From: an uncultured Prevotellaceae bacterium
GTDB taxonomy: Bacteria; Bacteroidota; Bacteroidia; Bacteroidales; Bacteroidaceae
Assembly (NCBI GenBank): GCA_946413885.1
Contig: CAMKMK010000003.1
Location: 1-34,815 of the forward strand
Direction: 5' to 3'
DNA length: 34,815 nt
The position numbers and the translations under genes were made by a program. Below the pieces are notes generated by a model. It was not told where the DNA came from, did not search any database, and saw nothing but the letters and a program-made list of their open reading frames with translations. Positions within the stretch are counted from its first letter, which is position 1, and each line of letters opens with the position of its first letter. Below are positions 1 to 10,783 of the stretch, piece by piece.

Positions 1-2
1 TC

Positions 3-635
3 ATTCCTTTTACTGGTAGCAGTGTCAATCCTGAGCGTCAAACAAAGCCTTATCTTCACGCCGTTTATTTTTCACCTGATGAGAAGTACATGATGGCCAA
101 TGATTTGGGAACCGATAGAGTCCATGTGTTTGTTAATGGCGAAGTGTTGAAAGCCGATAAGGACATTATTGTAAATCCAGGTGCAGGTCCACGTCATCTT
201 TGTTGGGCTCCTAATGGAAAATTTGCTTATTTGATAGGAGAGTTATCAGGTGAGATATTCACAATAAAATATAATGGGAAGAAATTTGCTATCCAGCAAT
301 CAGTAATGGCTGATACTTTGGACGCTGGTGGAAGTGCAGATATTCATATCACCTCAGATGGCAAATTTGTATATGCCAGTCATCGACTTCAAGGAGATGG
401 CATTTCCATTTATCATGTGGGGAAGGATGGCACATTGAGTCGTGTTGGATATCAGGCTACGGGAACTCATCCTCGCAATTTCATTATTTCTCCAAATGAT
501 CGATATGTTCTGGTGGCTTGTCGTGATACCAATGAGATACAAATTTATTCCCGTGATGCTGAGACAGGTTTGTTATGTGATACAGGGAATCGAATCATGA
601 TGGACCGACCCGTTTGTCTGAAGTGGTTTTATTGA
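3..635 (+). CDS. Lactonase-family beta-propeller protein (6-phosphogluconolactonase YbhE/Pgl-like), 5' truncated by window edge
   Basis: Frame is open from nt 3 (IPFTGSSVNPERQTKPYLHAVYFSPDEKYMMANDLGTDRVHVF...) to the stop at 635. Motifs GAGPRHLCWAPNGKFAYLIGEL and GTHPRNFIISPNDRYVLVACRDTNEIQIY are typical of the lactonase propeller family. Confidence 0.85.
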   Translation: MPFTGSSVNPERQTKPYLHAVYFSPDEKYMMANDLGTDRVHVFVNGEVLKADKDIIVNPGAGPRHLCWAPNGKFAYLIGELSGEIFTIKYNGKKFAIQQSVMADTLDAGGSADIHITSDGKFVYASHRLQGDGISIYHVGKDGTLSRVGYQATGTHPRNFIISPNDRYVLVACRDTNEIQIYSRDAETGLLCDTGNRIMMDRPVCLKWFY

Positions 636-656
636 ATTCTCTTTGTCAAGATTGAT

Positions 657-3600
657 ATGGCATGTAATGTGATTCGACTTCTTTTATTGTCGTTTATATT
701 TCTAATACCTATACCTGTTTTCTCAGATGAGAAACTTTCTGGGACTATCATAGGAACGGAGGCAAGTGTAGATTATTCCTCTGGTTCTGTTTCTTCTACT
801 GTCAATAATCGGGAATGTGCATTTGATGGTGATCTTAATACCTTCTTTGCAACTTATGAACGATCGAAAACCTGGGTCGGACTTGATTTGGGCTCGCCAC
901 ACGTTATTACTCGCGTGGGTTGGTCACCAAGGAATGATGCTACTTATGGTCCTGAACGTGTTCAGTTGGCTCTCTTTGAGGGTGCCAATAGATCAGATTT
1001 TCGTGATGCGGTTCCTCTATATCTCAATGACAAGCAGAGTTCAATAGGTAGTATGCATTATGCTGATGTTCATGTGTCGCGTGGTTTCCGTTATGTGCGT
1101 TATGTAGGTCCCAATAATGTAAGATGCAATGTGGCAGAACTGGAATTCTATGGTCATGAAGGCGAAGGAGATGACAGTCAATTCTATCAACTGACGAATC
1201 TGCCTACCGTAACCATTCATACAGAAAATAATCAGGACCCTTATGATAAGGTTAATGAAATTGTCTCTAATATCACACTCATTTATCATGGGGGGACGAA
1301 GATTCAAGAGAAGATGGGTACATCTCGTTTACGGGGAAATTCTTCTATCGGTTTTGAGAAGAAGCCATATCGAATCAAATTCGATGAGAAAGTTCGTGTT
1401 TTGAAAGGCTCTCCTGAGGCATCACCTGCGAAAGCCAGGAAATGGACTTTGATAAATAATCATGATGATAAGACCCTAATGCGCAACATTTTAGCATTTG
1501 AGGTTAGTCGTCGTTTTCAGACAGATTACACTCCCTATTGTCAGGCGGTAGATGTCATTATGAATGGAGAGTATAAAGGATGCTATCAATTGACGGATCA
1601 AATTACGGTGAATGATGATCGTGTCAATATTACTGAGATGGAGCCAACTGATAATGCTGAACCAGAAATATCGGGTGGTTATCTGCTTGAGATGGATGCT
1701 TTAGCATATAGCGAAAAATCCATGTTTACTTCAAAACGTGGTATACCTGTTACTATTCATTCTCCTGAAGAGGATGAGATCTCGTCTGAACAGGAAAAAT
1801 ATATCGAAGGGTATTTCAATTTGCTGGAGGAGAGAACTTATAGTGCTGATTATCAAGATGCTCAGAAGGGGTATCGTTCTATGTTGGATATGGATAGTTT
1901 CCTTAAGCATTTTCTTATCAATGAGTTTTGCGCTAACTCTGACATGTACTGGAGTGCATATTTATATAAGGATCGTGAGGAGAATCTATTTAAGATAGGT
2001 CCTGTATGGGATTTCAATCTTGGTTTCGATAACGATGGACGTTCATATCCTAATAGCTCGGCTCGTGATTTTACCTATCGTTATGTAGTTTCATATGCGG
2101 GAACTATCAAGAATTGGGTTGATCAGATAACTTATGATCCTACCACGATGAGAGAGATGATGCAGATGTGGAACGATGTTCGCCAGTCGGGAGTTATTAC
2201 GGAGGAAAGCATGCTTGCGTATGTAGATTCAATGGCCAACGTCTTGGATGCTTCCCAACGATTAAATTTCATTCGTTGGCCAGTCTTAAGTACATACATC
2301 TTTGCCAATCCTCAAGTTGCTGGTACTTATGATGGAGAAGTACAAATTGTGAAGGATTTTATTAAAGGACGCGTCACTTGGTTGGACGATAAATTGGAAT
2401 ATGGTGATCCTTATGGGCGTCAAACAACCTTTCAGATTAGTACGCCAGAAGATTTGGTAGCTTTTGCCGAATTGGTGAATAGTGGTCAGAAGAAAGCTGT
2501 TGGAGCTGTTTTGACAAATGATATTGATTTTTCTAATTATGATACTTCTATTGGCACGTCAGAGAATCGGTATTATGGCACCTTTGATGGTATGGGGCAT
2601 ACAATAACGGTTGGCTATAATCGTGCTCAGAACAATGCAGCCTTGTTCGGATATCTTAGTGGTGTGGTTCAGAATCTATCTGTATGTGGTAAAATCATCA
2701 CATCAGGCAAGTTTGCTGCTGGAATAGCTGCACATTCCTATGGAGGGACGGTTCGTAATTGTGCTAGTTATGTAGATATTGTTAGTTCTATTAGAGGTGA
2801 TGGAACTCATGCAGGTATTATTGCTGTGACAGATGGTGGTGGCACCCTTCAGAATTGTCTGTATGCAGGTTCCATGACAGGCAACAATACCAATTGTTGT
2901 GGAGGTCTGGTCGGTTGGGCCTCCACGACCACATATATAACCAATTGTCTTCAGATTGCAAATATTTCTGTCAGTACGAGTGGTAGTAATACGATTAGCA
3001 GAAATTATGGGAATGTTATCAGTACCAACAACTATTATTTATATCCTTTTGGAGAAGTGGGCGATGAAACACTCGTTTCAAAAGCAAAGTTGCAGAGTGG
3101 AGAAATTTGTTACCAGCTGAATGGAAATGCCAGCGAATCTCCTTGCTGGTATCAAAATTTGGATAATGGTCAAACTTGTGATTCTTATCCTATTCCTTTT
3201 GATTCTCATGGTATTGTATATGTAGGTCCTTATGGGTTCACAAACTTTTCCACCATAGGATCATTTGTGTTGAAAGATGGCGAGGAAATATCTATTCCTT
3301 ATTCTTTTCAGGTTTCAGATTTTCAATATAGTCGAAGTTTTTCTGATACAGATTATCAACCGCTTTATATTCCTGTTTGCCTACCTGTATCCGCTTTTAC
3401 AGACGAAGATGTCGAGGTATACTATATCAATAGTTTCAATGCTTATGATACGAACGGAGATCAGGCACCAGATGAGCAGAGGTTAGAGATTTTCCGCATG
3501 AAAGATGGCGAAGTTCTCCCCAATGTACCATATATTGTTCGTGCTAAGGTTGTTGGTGACAAACAGATTTCTGCTCATGATGTGACTTTTGCGGGTGTGG

Positions 3601-5390
3601 AAGAAAAATCTGTGGATTGTAACAGCATGACTTTTAGTTATCAATTTCAAGGGAATTATGAATTAATGACATCCTCTGAGGTTACTGATATAGGAGGATA
3701 TGTTTTAGAAGGAAATACACTTCACCATAACATTTCCTCTGATTTGGTTTCACAACGATGGATACTCTTGATGAGATCGTTGGACCCATTATACACTGAG
3801 ATGCCTGCTGAGATAAAACTTCAAGTGACTAATGACTTCGATAATTCTGATACATATATAATTTCATCTGCAGAAGAATTGTCGGAATTTGCATCTTTGG
3901 TTAATGGAGGTGAAACCTCGCTTAATGCAGTATTGAAGACAGATATTGATTTCTCAGGTTATAGTCAATCTATTGGCTCTTCATCTAGATATTATGCTGG
4001 AACTTTCGATGGTGCAGGCCACACTGTAAGTGTTTCATACGATCGCAATCGTAATGATGCTGCTTTGTTTGGGTATCTAAGCGGAACGGTTAGGAATCTA
4101 ACTGTTACAGGAGAGATTAAAACGAGTGCCAAGTTTGCTGCTGGTATTGCTGCTCATGCATATGGTGCGACCATTGAACGCTGTACAAGCAGGGTAGATA
4201 TTCGTAGTACGATTAGTGGAGATGGAACTCACGCAGGAATTCTGGCTGTTTCTGAATCAGGAGTAGTTAATGTCCTCAATTGTCTTTACGCAGGTAGTAT
4301 GACAGGTCGCAATACCAATAGTTGTGGCGGTATTGTTGGCTGGGCTTCTGCTTCCACATGTATTTCTAATTGCCTTTTGATTGCTGATTTCGATGTTTCT
4401 TCTGACAACAGTCACACTTTTTGCAGGAATTATGGCAATGTTACTTCATTAAACAATTTCTATCTTACATCCTTGGGAAGTACAGGTTCGGAAACTCGTG
4501 TCACTAAAGATCGTTTGTCAAGTGGGGAGATATGTTATCTATTGAACCAAGGCAATAATGGAAAAGATTGTTGGTTCCAAACGCTTGGAATCGATGAATA
4601 TCCTGTGTTGGACGAGTCACATGGAGAGATAGGATACAACAACTCTGAGTATTACAATAAGCAGCAAGAGATGGATTTTTATGTGATTCAGGATGCTACA
4701 GAGTTGACAAACAGACGTAAGTATCGAGTGCGAGAACTCCATTATCTTCGTTCCTTCAATGATACCAACTATCAGCCTTTGTATATTCCAGTTGCAATGC
4801 CTATTTCTGTTTTCAGTGACCAAAACGTCCATGTATATTGTCTCAATTCAGTGAATTCGTATGATACAGATAATGATGGTTTACCTGATCTGCAACAATT
4901 AGAGGTTATGCCTATCCCTTCTGGCAGATTATTACCGAATGTTCCTTATCTAATACGTGCGGAATCCATAGGTGATTATGATTTTGTGGTTTATAATACT
5001 GAATTCCATCCGACCAATGTTTCCATACGCTCTTGTTCCAGCAGATCTTTCCGTTATTCATTTACTGGAGCATACTCCAATGTTTCATACACATCTCTTC
5101 CTACCAGAGAGTGTATATACTGCCTTGTTGAGAATGAACTTCTTCCTGTTGGACAAGATTCAGCAACTCTTAGTCCTCAGCGTTGGTATTTACAGATTCA
5201 AAATCGTGAAGGAGGTTTAGTTTCCACATATCCATCATCAATCGAAATTGTGGTTCATGGGCAAGAAGATGTTGTCTCTGGAATTCTTCCTTCACATGAG
5301 TCTGCTATTATTTATGACATAACAGGAAGACGTGTTCTCGTTCCAGTGCAAGGTATCTATATTCAAGATGGAAAGAAAGTGGTTTATTGA
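657..5390 (+). CDS. Secreted CotH kinase family protein with N-terminal F5/8 type C (discoidin-like) domain and two tandem copies of a GLUG-like plus beta-domain module; C-terminal sorting-like tail
   Basis: 1577 aa. Signal peptide MACNVIRLLLLSFIFLIPIPVFSD. CotH region MGTSRLRGNSSIGFEKKPYRIKFDE ... GPVWDFNLGFDNDG. Two similar halves begin ISTPEDLVAFAELVNSG and ISSAEELSEFASLVNGG. Confidence 0.85.
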   Translation: MACNVIRLLLLSFIFLIPIPVFSDEKLSGTIIGTEASVDYSSGSVSSTVNNRECAFDGDLNTFFATYERSKTWVGLDLGSPHVITRVGWSPRNDATYGPERVQLALFEGANRSDFRDAVPLYLNDKQSSIGSMHYADVHVSRGFRYVRYVGPNNVRCNVAELEFYGHEGEGDDSQFYQLTNLPTVTIHTENNQDPYDKVNEIVSNITLIYHGGTKIQEKMGTSRLRGNSSIGFEKKPYRIKFDEKVRVLKGSPEASPAKARKWTLINNHDDKTLMRNILAFEVSRRFQTDYTPYCQAVDVIMNGEYKGCYQLTDQITVNDDRVNITEMEPTDNAEPEISGGYLLEMDALAYSEKSMFTSKRGIPVTIHSPEEDEISSEQEKYIEGYFNLLEERTYSADYQDAQKGYRSMLDMDSFLKHFLINEFCANSDMYWSAYLYKDREENLFKIGPVWDFNLGFDNDGRSYPNSSARDFTYRYVVSYAGTIKNWVDQITYDPTTMREMMQMWNDVRQSGVITEESMLAYVDSMANVLDASQRLNFIRWPVLSTYIFANPQVAGTYDGEVQIVKDFIKGRVTWLDDKLEYGDPYGRQTTFQISTPEDLVAFAELVNSGQKKAVGAVLTNDIDFSNYDTSIGTSENRYYGTFDGMGHTITVGYNRAQNNAALFGYLSGVVQNLSVCGKIITSGKFAAGIAAHSYGGTVRNCASYVDIVSSIRGDGTHAGIIAVTDGGGTLQNCLYAGSMTGNNTNCCGGLVGWASTTTYITNCLQIANISVSTSGSNTISRNYGNVISTNNYYLYPFGEVGDETLVSKAKLQSGEICYQLNGNASESPCWYQNLDNGQTCDSYPIPFDSHGIVYVGPYGFTNFSTIGSFVLKDGEEISIPYSFQVSDFQYSRSFSDTDYQPLYIPVCLPVSAFTDEDVEVYYINSFNAYDTNGDQAPDEQRLEIFRMKDGEVLPNVPYIVRAKVVGDKQISAHDVTFAGVEEKSVDCNSMTFSYQFQGNYELMTSSEVTDIGGYVLEGNTLHHNISSDLVSQRWILLMRSLDPLYTEMPAEIKLQVTNDFDNSDTYIISSAEELSEFASLVNGGETSLNAVLKTDIDFSGYSQSIGSSSRYYAGTFDGAGHTVSVSYDRNRNDAALFGYLSGTVRNLTVTGEIKTSAKFAAGIAAHAYGATIERCTSRVDIRSTISGDGTHAGILAVSESGVVNVLNCLYAGSMTGRNTNSCGGIVGWASASTCISNCLLIADFDVSSDNSHTFCRNYGNVTSLNNFYLTSLGSTGSETRVTKDRLSSGEICYLLNQGNNGKDCWFQTLGIDEYPVLDESHGEIGYNNSEYYNKQQEMDFYVIQDATELTNRRKYRVRELHYLRSFNDTNYQPLYIPVAMPISVFSDQNVHVYCLNSVNSYDTDNDGLPDLQQLEVMPIPSGRLLPNVPYLIRAESIGDYDFVVYNTEFHPTNVSIRSCSSRSFRYSFTGAYSNVSYTSLPTRECIYCLVENELLPVGQDSATLSPQRWYLQIQNREGGLVSTYPSSIEIVVHGQEDVVSGILPSHESAIIYDITGRRVLVPVQGIYIQDGKKVVY

Positions 5391-5391
5391 T

Positions 5392-7395
5392 CTACTTTTC
5401 AATCATTTCTAAGAACTCATCTTCACTTACGATAGGTACTCCCATTTTTTTTGCTTTCTCCAATTTGGCAGGTCCCATATTCTCTCCTGCCAGAATGAAG
5501 GAAGTTTTTCCACTGATACTGCCTACATTCTTCCCATTATGTTTTTCAATAAGAGCTTTGTATTCGTCCCGACTATGATGAGTGAAAACCCCACTAATAA
5601 CAATACTCTTTCCTGCCAAACGATCACTATGGCTACTAAGCTCCTTTGCAGAGAGTTTCATTTGTAATCCATATTCTTTCAGTCTCTGTACAAAACGTTG
5701 ATTAATAGGGTTATTAAAGTATTGGATGATGCTTTGTGCAATGATAGTTCCTATTCCGTTGATCTCCAGAAGATTGTCAAGTGAGGCATTTGCGACAGCC
5801 TCCATACTTCCCAGATTGCGGGCTATCGTTTTAGCAGCGATTTCACCCACAAAGCGAATTCCGATTGCATAGAGGACACGCTCAAAAGGAACATCCTTGC
5901 TTTCTCGAATACTCTGTAGGATGTTTTTCGCATTTACTTGACCACTACCCTCAGAAGTTAACAACTGTTCTTCTGTAAGTTCATACAGGTCGGCTGCATT
6001 ATGGATAAGTCCTCGTTGGAAGAAATCATCTACCGTCTCTGATCCAAGTGAGTTTATATTCATGGCCTTTCGACTGATAAAATGCTCTATTCTTCCAAGA
6101 ATCAGAGGTGGGCACCCTGTTTCGTTTGGGCAATAGTGAGAAGCTTCACCTTCGTATCTAACGAGTGGTGTTTGACAGACGGGACAGTTCGCAACAAAAT
6201 TGATCAGGTGTTTTGGGTCGGAATTTTCTGTTAAGTTATCAATTATCTTAGGTATGATTTCACCTCCTTTTTCCACCAAAACGTGGTCACCTACATGAAG
6301 ATGTAACTTCTGCATCACGTCAGCATTGTGCAGTGTGGCCCTTCTAACCTGTGTACCTGCTAATTGTACAGGATCCATGTTGGCTACTGGTGTCACAGCA
6401 CCAGTTCTACCTATTTGATACACTACCTGTCTCAGAATGGTTTCTGCTTTTTCTGCCTGGAATTTGTAGGCGATGGCCCATCGAGGACTTTTAGCTGTCA
6501 TGCCTAAACTGCGCTGTTGTGTCAGAGAGTTAACTTTCAATACTACTCCATCAGTAGCTACCGGAAGATTCTTTCTCTCTAGGTCCCAATAATCAATATA
6601 ATCATATATTCCTTGCAAAGAATCTACCAGTTGTATGTTCTGACTTATCTGAAATCCCCACTCATGCGCTTTTTGCAAATTTTCGTAATGCCCATCATCT
6701 GGGATATTATCGCCTAAAAGATAATAGAGGTAGGCATCCAGTCCACGTTGTGCCACTGTGCTGCTAACTTTGCTCTTCAAAGTCCCACTTGCTGCATTTC
6801 TTGGATTGGCGAAAAGTGGCTCTTCATCATCTTCTCTTTGTTTGTTCAATTGGTCGAAGGAATTCCAAGGCATAACCACTTCACCTCGTATTTCAAATTC
6901 ATCTGGATAATCTGATCCCTTAGCAAGTTGCAAAGGGATGCTGCTTATAGTTCGTATATTTGACGTCACATCGTCGCCTTGTATTCCATCGCCTCTGGTT
7001 ACGGCTTTCATCAGTTGACCGTGTTCGTAATGTAGGCTAATACTCAAACCATCGAATTTTAGTTCACAACAGATTTGGAAAGGGGCGCCATGCAGTCCTT
7101 CTTTTACTCGATCATAGAAATCCTTTACCTCTTCTTTATTATATGTGTTTGCCAGACTCAACATTGGACGTTTATGGACCACTGTTTCGAATTCATTGTT
7201 CAAATCTGATCCTACGCGTTGGGTTGGACTGTTGGGGTCATATAATTCAGGATGTTTGGTCTCCAGATCCTGTAGTTCATGCATCATCATATCAAAGTCC
7301 TGATCAGATATTGTAGGCTGATTCAGGACATAGTAGTTATAGTTATGCTGATGCAGTTCTGTGCGTAGCTCTTGGATTCGTTCTGTTTCCGTCAT
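5392..7395 (-). CDS. ligA: NAD-dependent DNA ligase LigA
   Basis: 667 aa. Adenylation motif [17 protein letters not shown], tetracysteine zinc finger ([25 protein letters not shown]), HhH repeats and C-terminal BRCT domain. Confidence 0.98.
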   Translation of the reverse strand: MTETERIQELRTELHQHNYNYYVLNQPTISDQDFDMMMHELQDLETKHPELYDPNSPTQRVGSDLNNEFETVVHKRPMLSLANTYNKEEVKDFYDRVKEGLHGAPFQICCELKFDGLSISLHYEHGQLMKAVTRGDGIQGDDVTSNIRTISSIPLQLAKGSDYPDEFEIRGEVVMPWNSFDQLNKQREDDEEPLFANPRNAASGTLKSKVSSTVAQRGLDAYLYYLLGDNIPDDGHYENLQKAHEWGFQISQNIQLVDSLQGIYDYIDYWDLERKNLPVATDGVVLKVNSLTQQRSLGMTAKSPRWAIAYKFQAEKAETILRQVVYQIGRTGAVTPVANMDPVQLAGTQVRRATLHNADVMQKLHLHVGDHVLVEKGGEIIPKIIDNLTENSDPKHLINFVANCPVCQTPLVRYEGEASHYCPNETGCPPLILGRIEHFISRKAMNINSLGSETVDDFFQRGLIHNAADLYELTEEQLLTSEGSGQVNAKNILQSIRESKDVPFERVLYAIGIRFVGEIAAKTIARNLGSMEAVANASLDNLLEINGIGTIIAQSIIQYFNNPINQRFVQRLKEYGLQMKLSAKELSSHSDRLAGKSIVISGVFTHHSRDEYKALIEKHNGKNVGSISGKTSFILAGENMGPAKLEKAKKMGVPIVSEDEFLEMIEK

Positions 7396-7467
7396 GTTTA
7401 GGGTCTTTTATATTGCCACAAAATTATACAGAAAATTTCTGAGTGGCAAGAAAATAGGGCCATCTTT

Positions 7468-7499
7468 TTTGGCAGTATACAAGAAATGTGTTATTTTTG
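7468..7499 (+). promoter_or_regulatory. Bacteroidetes promoter TTTG-N20-TATTTTTG for dapA
   Basis: TTTG at 7468-7471 and TATTTTTG at 7492-7499. Confidence 0.6.
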
Positions 7500-7528
7500 T
7501 ACCCGAATAAAGAAGGAAAGATTGTTAT

Positions 7529-8416
7529 ATGGCTATAAATAAATTCCGGGGACTTGGCGTTGCACTGATTACTCCTTTTAAAGAGGATGGTTCTATTGAT
7601 TATGAAGCCTTGAACCGTTTAGTGGAATATCAGATTCAGGGTGGGATTGATTTCCTATGTATTATGGGTACAACCGCCGAAACTCCTACATTGACTTTAG
7701 ATGAAAAACGTTCGCTTAAAGATTTCCTGACAGAGCGTGTGGCAGGTCGTGTTCCATTGTTGATGGGGTGTGGCGGCAATAGCACAGCTTTTGTTATCAA
7801 TGAGCTTCACACTTTTGATTGGACAGGAATTGATGGAGTACTTAGTGTTTGCCCATATTATAACAAGCCATCCCAGGAGGGCCTTTATCAGCATTTTACT
7901 GCCATTGCGAATGAAAGTCCTGTTCCTGTCGTCCTCTATAATGTACCTGGACGTACTAGTGTCAATATGACAGCCGAGACGACACTTCGTTTAGCTCATG
8001 ATCACGAGAATATAGTAGCCATTAAAGAGGCTAGTGGTAATATAACCCAGATGGATGATATTATCAAAAACAAGCCTCAGAACTTTGATGTAATCAGTGG
8101 TGACGATGGTATCACATTCCCTCTTATTACATTAGGTGCAGTTGGAGTCATCAGTGTGATAGGAAACGCGCTACCAGCAGAATTTAGTCGCATGGTTCGC
8201 TTAGCCTTACGTGGTGAATATAGCTCTTCGTTGGTCATTCATCATAAGTTTACTGAACTTTTTAAACTTCTCTTTGTAGATGGAAATCCTGCTGGCGTAA
8301 AAGCTATGCTTTCCGAGATGGGCATGATTGAAAACGTCCTTCGTCTTCCTCTTGTTCCCACTCGTTTGACCACGATAGAGAAAATAAGTCAGATAGTTCG
8401 CGATTTAGGTTATTAG
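7529..8416 (+). CDS. dapA: 4-hydroxy-tetrahydrodipicolinate synthase
   Basis: 295 aa. GLGVALITPFKEDGSIDYEAL, GTTAETPTL, YNVPGRTSVNM and AIKEASGNITQM are DapA family motifs. Confidence 0.96.
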   Translation: MAINKFRGLGVALITPFKEDGSIDYEALNRLVEYQIQGGIDFLCIMGTTAETPTLTLDEKRSLKDFLTERVAGRVPLLMGCGGNSTAFVINELHTFDWTGIDGVLSVCPYYNKPSQEGLYQHFTAIANESPVPVVLYNVPGRTSVNMTAETTLRLAHDHENIVAIKEASGNITQMDDIIKNKPQNFDVISGDDGITFPLITLGAVGVISVIGNALPAEFSRMVRLALRGEYSSSLVIHHKFTELFKLLFVDGNPAGVKAMLSEMGMIENVLRLPLVPTRLTTIEKISQIVRDLGY

Positions 8417-8437
8417 GAGAACTTATTTGAGTATCTT

Positions 8438-8908
8438 TTATTTTACTTTAAAGTAATAAACAAAGGTTGCCAAACCTTCCAAAGCTTTTTTTCCTGTTTC
8501 CTGTATCTCAATTGTGAACTTGATGGTCGTTTTTATTGCACCACGAAGGTTTGCCAATTCCTCTAATTTAGTATTCATACGGATATGTTGTCCACTAAGT
8601 ACAGGTTGGGCAAACTTCATCTTATCCATACCATAGTTTATCATACGTTCCAGATTGTTCACTTCAATAATCTGATCCCACAAATAGGGTAGCATGCTTA
8701 AGGTAAGATATCCATGGGCAATGGTTTGCCCGAAAGGGCTCTCTGCTTTGGCTTTTTCCACGTCTATATGAATCCACTGATGGTCTAGTGTTGCATCTGC
8801 AAATTGGTTGATACGGTCTTGAGACAACTCAACATAATCACTGGATCCTAATTCCTTACCTACGTATGGCAGAAAATCTTCGTAACTATTAATAATTACT
8901 TTGCTCAT
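8438..8908 (-). CDS. MaoC-like (R)-hydratase / dehydratase family protein
   Basis: 156 aa. Hot-dog fold hydratase motif FADATLDHQWIHIDVEKAKAESPFGQTIAHGYLTLSM. Confidence 0.92.
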   Translation of the reverse strand: MSKVIINSYEDFLPYVGKELGSSDYVELSQDRINQFADATLDHQWIHIDVEKAKAESPFGQTIAHGYLTLSMLPYLWDQIIEVNNLERMINYGMDKMKFAQPVLSGQHIRMNTKLEELANLRGAIKTTIKFTIEIQETGKKALEGLATFVYYFKVK

Positions 8909-9017
8909 GTCTATCTGTTTTAAATGTCTATTTCCGATGCAAAGTTAGTGTTTTTAGGAGATATATTCGGTTATTTGCATTATTTTTTATAATTTTGCAT
9001 GCCATTCAAAATAAATT

Positions 9018-9779
9018 ATGTGTCCTATGGAGTCAGTGTTTATTGCTGGACCGTGTGTCATAGAGTCTAAAGATGTTCTTTCTGAGGTGGCTCAGGAATT
9101 GGTTCGTTTGCGTGAACATTATGGCATCACCATATATTTTAAGGCGTCTTTTGATAAAGCTAATAGGACGAGTATTGGCTCGTATCGTGGGCCAGGGCTT
9201 AAGTTGGGGCTCCAGATGCTTGCTGATATAAAGGAAAAGTACGGACTTCATATCTTGACGGATATCCACGAGAGTAGTCAAGCTCAACCTGTGAGTGAGG
9301 TAGCAGACGTGCTTCAAATCCCAGCTTTTCTTTGTCGTCAGACGGATTTGCTTGTCGAGGCATCTCGTACAGGTCGCATTGTTAATATAAAAAAGGCCCA
9401 GTTCCTCAGTGGTTTGGATATGCAGTACCCTGTGGAAAAGTGTCGCGAGAGTGGAGCGAAAGAGATTTGGTTGACAGAGCGTGGTAACACCTATGGTTAC
9501 AACAATTTGGTGGTTGATTTTCGCAATCTTTCGGACATGAAACATTTCACTCCTCGTGTCATAATGGATTGCACCCATAGTGTACAGCGGCCTGGTTCGG
9601 CAGGAGGTAAGACAGGTGGTAATCGCGAATTCATTCCAGCCATGGCCCTTGCAGCCAAAGCGTTTGGTGCTACAGGATATTTCTTTGAGGTTCATCCTGA
9701 TCCTGATCAGGCTTTGAGCGATGGCCCCAATATGCTTCACTTGCAGGATCTGGAGAGTGTTATTAAGTCATTGTTATGA
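9018..9779 (+). CDS. kdsA: 3-deoxy-8-phosphooctulonate synthase (KDO-8-P synthase)
   Basis: 253 aa. FIAGPCVIESKD, FKASFDKANRTSIGSYRGPGL, DIHE, FLCRQTDLL, DCTHSVQRPG, FFEVHPDPDQALSDGPN. Confidence 0.97.
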   Translation: MCPMESVFIAGPCVIESKDVLSEVAQELVRLREHYGITIYFKASFDKANRTSIGSYRGPGLKLGLQMLADIKEKYGLHILTDIHESSQAQPVSEVADVLQIPAFLCRQTDLLVEASRTGRIVNIKKAQFLSGLDMQYPVEKCRESGAKEIWLTERGNTYGYNNLVVDFRNLSDMKHFTPRVIMDCTHSVQRPGSAGGKTGGNREFIPAMALAAKAFGATGYFFEVHPDPDQALSDGPNMLHLQDLESVIKSLL

Positions 9780-10726
9780 GTCTATATACAGATATTGCTA
9801 TTCAGTGTTTACGTGACGAGGCTCAAGCTGTTTTGGATTTGATTCCACAACTTGACGAGAACTTCGATAGGGTTGTTGAACTAATTCAAAATTGTCGTGG
9901 TAAAATCATTGTAACTGGTGTGGGCAAAAGTGGTCACATTGGGGCCAAGATAGCTGCAACCTTAAGTAGTACGGGCACTCCGGCATTCTTCATTAATCCT
10001 CTTGATGTCTTTCATGGGGATTTAGGTGTGATGACATCTGATGATGTGGTGATAGCTCTCAGCAATAGCGGACAGACCGATGAATTGCTTCGTTTTGTTC
10101 CTTATTTGCAGAAGCGCAATATCCCATTGGTTGGTATCTCTAGCAATCCTGAGTCATTGTTGGCAAAGAACTCCACTTATCATATACGTGTGAGTGTTCG
10201 TCAAGAGGCTTGTCCTCTCAAGCTTGCTCCAACCAGTAGTACAACTGCTGCTTTAGCCATGGGCGATGCACTTGCTTGTGCCCTTATTGAAGCTCGTCAT
10301 TTTCGCGAACGTGATTTTGCCAGATTCCATCCTGGAGGTTCTTTGGGTCGTCGCCTTTTGGTCACCGCCTGTGATGTGATGCGAACAGAAGACATGCCCA
10401 TCATTACTCCTCAGATGCCTCTAGGTGAGGCAATAATTATAGTTAGTCGAGGTAAACTGGGTTTAGGAATTGCTATTCAGGATGATCGTATCGTTGGGCT
10501 GATTACCGACGGTGATGTTCGTCGTGCTACAGAGCGACTTAGGGAACGCTTTTTTAATGTACCTGTTGATGAAATCATGACTCGGACTCCAGTTTGTGTA
10601 CCTCCAACCATGAAAGTGTGTGATATTCTTAATCTTCTTCATGAGCGTAAGATTCATGCAGTGTTGGTGGTTAACGAAGAACATCAGTTATTGGGCGTGG
10701 TGGATAACTTCCGTTGCATGATTTAG
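9776..10726 (+). CDS. kdsD: KpsF/GutQ-family arabinose-5-phosphate isomerase (SIS plus two CBS domains)
   Basis: 316 aa. SIS domain GKIIVTGVGKSGHIGAKIAATLSSTGTPAFFINPLDVFHGDLG, then a CBS pair. ATGA start/stop overlap with kdsA. Confidence 0.94.
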   Translation: MSLYTDIAIQCLRDEAQAVLDLIPQLDENFDRVVELIQNCRGKIIVTGVGKSGHIGAKIAATLSSTGTPAFFINPLDVFHGDLGVMTSDDVVIALSNSGQTDELLRFVPYLQKRNIPLVGISSNPESLLAKNSTYHIRVSVRQEACPLKLAPTSSTTAALAMGDALACALIEARHFRERDFARFHPGGSLGRRLLVTACDVMRTEDMPIITPQMPLGEAIIIVSRGKLGLGIAIQDDRIVGLITDGDVRRATERLRERFFNVPVDEIMTRTPVCVPPTMKVCDILNLLHERKIHAVLVVNEEHQLLGVVDNFRCMI

Positions 10727-10783
10727 GAGAATGGATCTTCTCATTCACTCTTTTTTTCATCACATTCTTTCCCTTAGAACAAC

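Noticed and set aside
9033-9740. 235-aa minus-strand ORF
   Set aside because: Antisense to clearly recognisable kdsA; composition looks like a shadow ORF.
10727-10757. Possible terminator after kdsD (gagaa-tggatc-ttctc plus T-run)
   Set aside because: The stem is only 5 bp and AT-rich, and the T-run is several bases away. Too weak to list as a feature.
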